Source: JBCBJX01 sp964342855 (GTDB taxonomy: Bacteria; Pseudomonadota; Alphaproteobacteria; Caulobacterales; Parvularculaceae). From it: a stretch of 64,000 nt of DNA. Shown here in pieces: positions 61,645 to 64,000 of this stretch. The position numbers and the translations under genes were made by a program. Each line of letters starts with the position of its first letter. Within the stretch, counting starts at the first letter, position 1. The notes below the pieces were generated by a model. The model saw only the letters and a list, made by a program, of their open reading frames with translations, was not told the DNA's origin and did not search any database. The stretch spans positions 1 to 64,000 of the forward strand of contig CAYFIB010000012.1 in the NCBI GenBank assembly GCA_964342855.1, in the 5' to 3' direction.

Positions 61645-62825
61645 CGTTTCCTGCAGACGATTTCTTTGCGGACAAGCCGCGACCGAGCCCGCTTTATATC
61701 GCGGCGGCGGAGGCGAGCCTCGCGAATATCTGGACATCCGTAAACGGATATACGACGGCGCGCGTCTATACCGACCCCAAACAGGAGTATGACGCGGTTC
61801 TCGGCGGCGTCGGGCTCGTCGATCTCAGCCCGCTCGCCCGCTACCGGATCACCGGCTCCGATGCGGGGCGTGCGCTCAATCGGTTGACGACGGCGCCGGC
61901 CGGGCGGATCGCCATCGGCGAAACGGCTGGCGGTGTTCTATGCGACAACACGGGCCGGGTCGTCGATATCGCGGCGATCGCGCGACTGAACGACAGCGAG
62001 TTCCTGCTTACCCTGAGGAAACCGCGCGAACGGCGGCTACGCGCAGCGTTCGCCGGGCTGGACGCCCATCACGCCGCGCTTACGGGCGCGACGGCGGCGC
62101 TCGGCGTCATTGGTCCGCAATCCGGCGCATTGCTGAAAGCGGCCGGATACGGCGCGGACGCAGGCGCCCACGCCGAAAGCCGCAGCATCAAAGGCGTGCG
62201 GACGATTGCGCAACCGACGGAAATTTCGGGCATGCGCGCTGTCGAGCTGGTTTTCCCGGCGGACGAGACGCTTCTTGTCTGGGAGCGTCTGTCGCGCGCC
62301 GGGCGTGCGGCGGGCGAGCCGCGCTGGATCGGACTTGATGCGTTGGAAGCGTTGCGGATCGAAAACGGCGTTCCGCGCCTCGGATTGGACTTTGACGGCG
62401 CAGAGGACGTTGAACGCCCCCGCGCCATGACGCCTGTTGCAGCGGGGCTTGGTCGACTGGCGCCGCTGGATTCAGCCTGGTTTTCCGGACGCGCGGCGTT
62501 GCGCGATGCGCCGCCGCCGACCCGTCGCCTCTCAGCGCTTCGCGTCGTCGCTGAGCGCGTCACGCCCGGCGCCCGGTTGTATGCGGATGGAAAAGAGGCG
62601 GGCTTCGTGACGAGCGCGGCTTTTTCGCCGCGGCTCCAGTCTGTGGTCGCTATATTCGATACGCAGGTCTCGGTCTTCGACGGCGCGAAGTCGTTCTCCG
62701 TCGCAAACGACAGCGACGCGGCGGCGCTTCCGGCGATTGAAATCGCGTCCGAAGACCGACCGCAAATCCGGCGATCAGAGCGTTCGCGCACTACAGAAGA
62801 AAAATTGGCGGCTGTCGGCCGCTAA
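61641..62825 (+). CDS. GcvT/YgfZ-family folate-binding protein
   Basis: A 394-residue protein with the aminomethyltransferase fold: EYDAVLGGVGLVDLSPLARYRITGSDAGRALNRLTTAP (about 48-85), a GVIGPQSGALLKAAG segment (about 154-168) and a C-terminal beta domain. It is close to GcvT, YgfZ and related tetrahydrofolate-binding enzymes. No gcvH or gcvP is adjacent, so a glycine-cleavage role is unlikely here. Coupling to two oxidoreductases by a GTGA overlap suggests oxidative demethylation of an N- or O-methyl compound; that is inference. Confidence 0.85.
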   Translation: MTFPADDFFADKPRPSPLYIAAAEASLANIWTSVNGYTTARVYTDPKQEYDAVLGGVGLVDLSPLARYRITGSDAGRALNRLTTAPAGRIAIGETAGGVLCDNTGRVVDIAAIARLNDSEFLLTLRKPRERRLRAAFAGLDAHHAALTGATAALGVIGPQSGALLKAAGYGADAGAHAESRSIKGVRTIAQPTEISGMRAVELVFPADETLLVWERLSRAGRAAGEPRWIGLDALEALRIENGVPRLGLDFDGAEDVERPRAMTPVAAGLGRLAPLDSAWFSGRAALRDAPPPTRRLSALRVVAERVTPGARLYADGKEAGFVTSAAFSPRLQSVVAIFDTQVSVFDGAKSFSVANDSDAAALPAIEIASEDRPQIRRSERSRTTEEKLAAVGR

Positions 62826-62832
62826 GCCACTA

Positions 62833-64000
<1,168 letters not shown>

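Overview
The window is high-GC DNA from an alphaproteobacterium, probably of the Hyphomonadaceae/Parvularculaceae/Caulobacterales kind. The evidence is a complete Rhodobacter-type gene transfer agent (GTA) cluster, alphaproteobacterial families such as DUF2336, DUF6456 and DUF1491, system I cytochrome c maturation genes, tRNAs with encoded CCA, and heavy use of 4-base start/stop overlaps. A 100-N scaffold gap at 33158-33257 is flanked by an identical 55-base sequence on both sides, so it is almost certainly a k-mer overlap between contigs and not missing DNA.

Layout. 1-2747: a TonB-dependent receptor (minus strand, 3' end off the window) interrupted by an in-frame stop. 2956-3229: tRNA-Pro and tRNA-Gln. 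3711-10219: a TonB2/TtpC-type energising operon (DUF3450, TtpC-like MotA/TolQ, ExbB, two ExbD, two TonB, TPR) closed by a strong terminator. 10456-15937: an S9 peptidase with a small lipoprotein, a DUF2336 protein, and a ParA ATPase with a ribbon-helix-helix partner. 16021-23898: a ten-gene Mrp-type cation/proton antiporter operon with three ND-type subunits, in the gene order of the antiporter module of archaeal membrane-bound hydrogenase. 24059-30350: a DnaA-C-domain protein, DUF6456, SufE, a secreted protein of unknown function, a histidine kinase, DUF1491, a lipoprotein and release factor 3. 30502-33156: penicillin-binding protein 1A and a YcgN cysteine-cluster protein.

33424-46813: the GTA cluster from small terminase through capsid and tail genes to the TIM-barrel host-specificity protein. 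Two points stand out. The large terminase gene has its Walker A segment in a different frame from the rest and has no normal start codon. The tail-chaperone ORF has no start codon and lies in the -1 frame directly after GGGAAAG, the lambda G/GT slippery heptamer in the correct phase, so a programmed -1 frameshift very probably makes a chaperone fusion.

46882-58457: a J-domain protein, an unknown gene coupled to ccmI, then ccmE, ccmF and ccmH (no ccmG here), a hydrolase-OsmC fusion, a DegP protease with an OmpR-type two-component pair, and HU. 58712-62825: two flavin-type oxidoreductases with altered dinucleotide-binding motifs, coupled to a GcvT/YgfZ-family protein. The window ends in a minus-strand histidine kinase running to the edge.

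Most long ORFs on the opposite strand of these genes are GC-rich shadows and are not annotated. All functional names come from reading motifs and known families; no database search was run.
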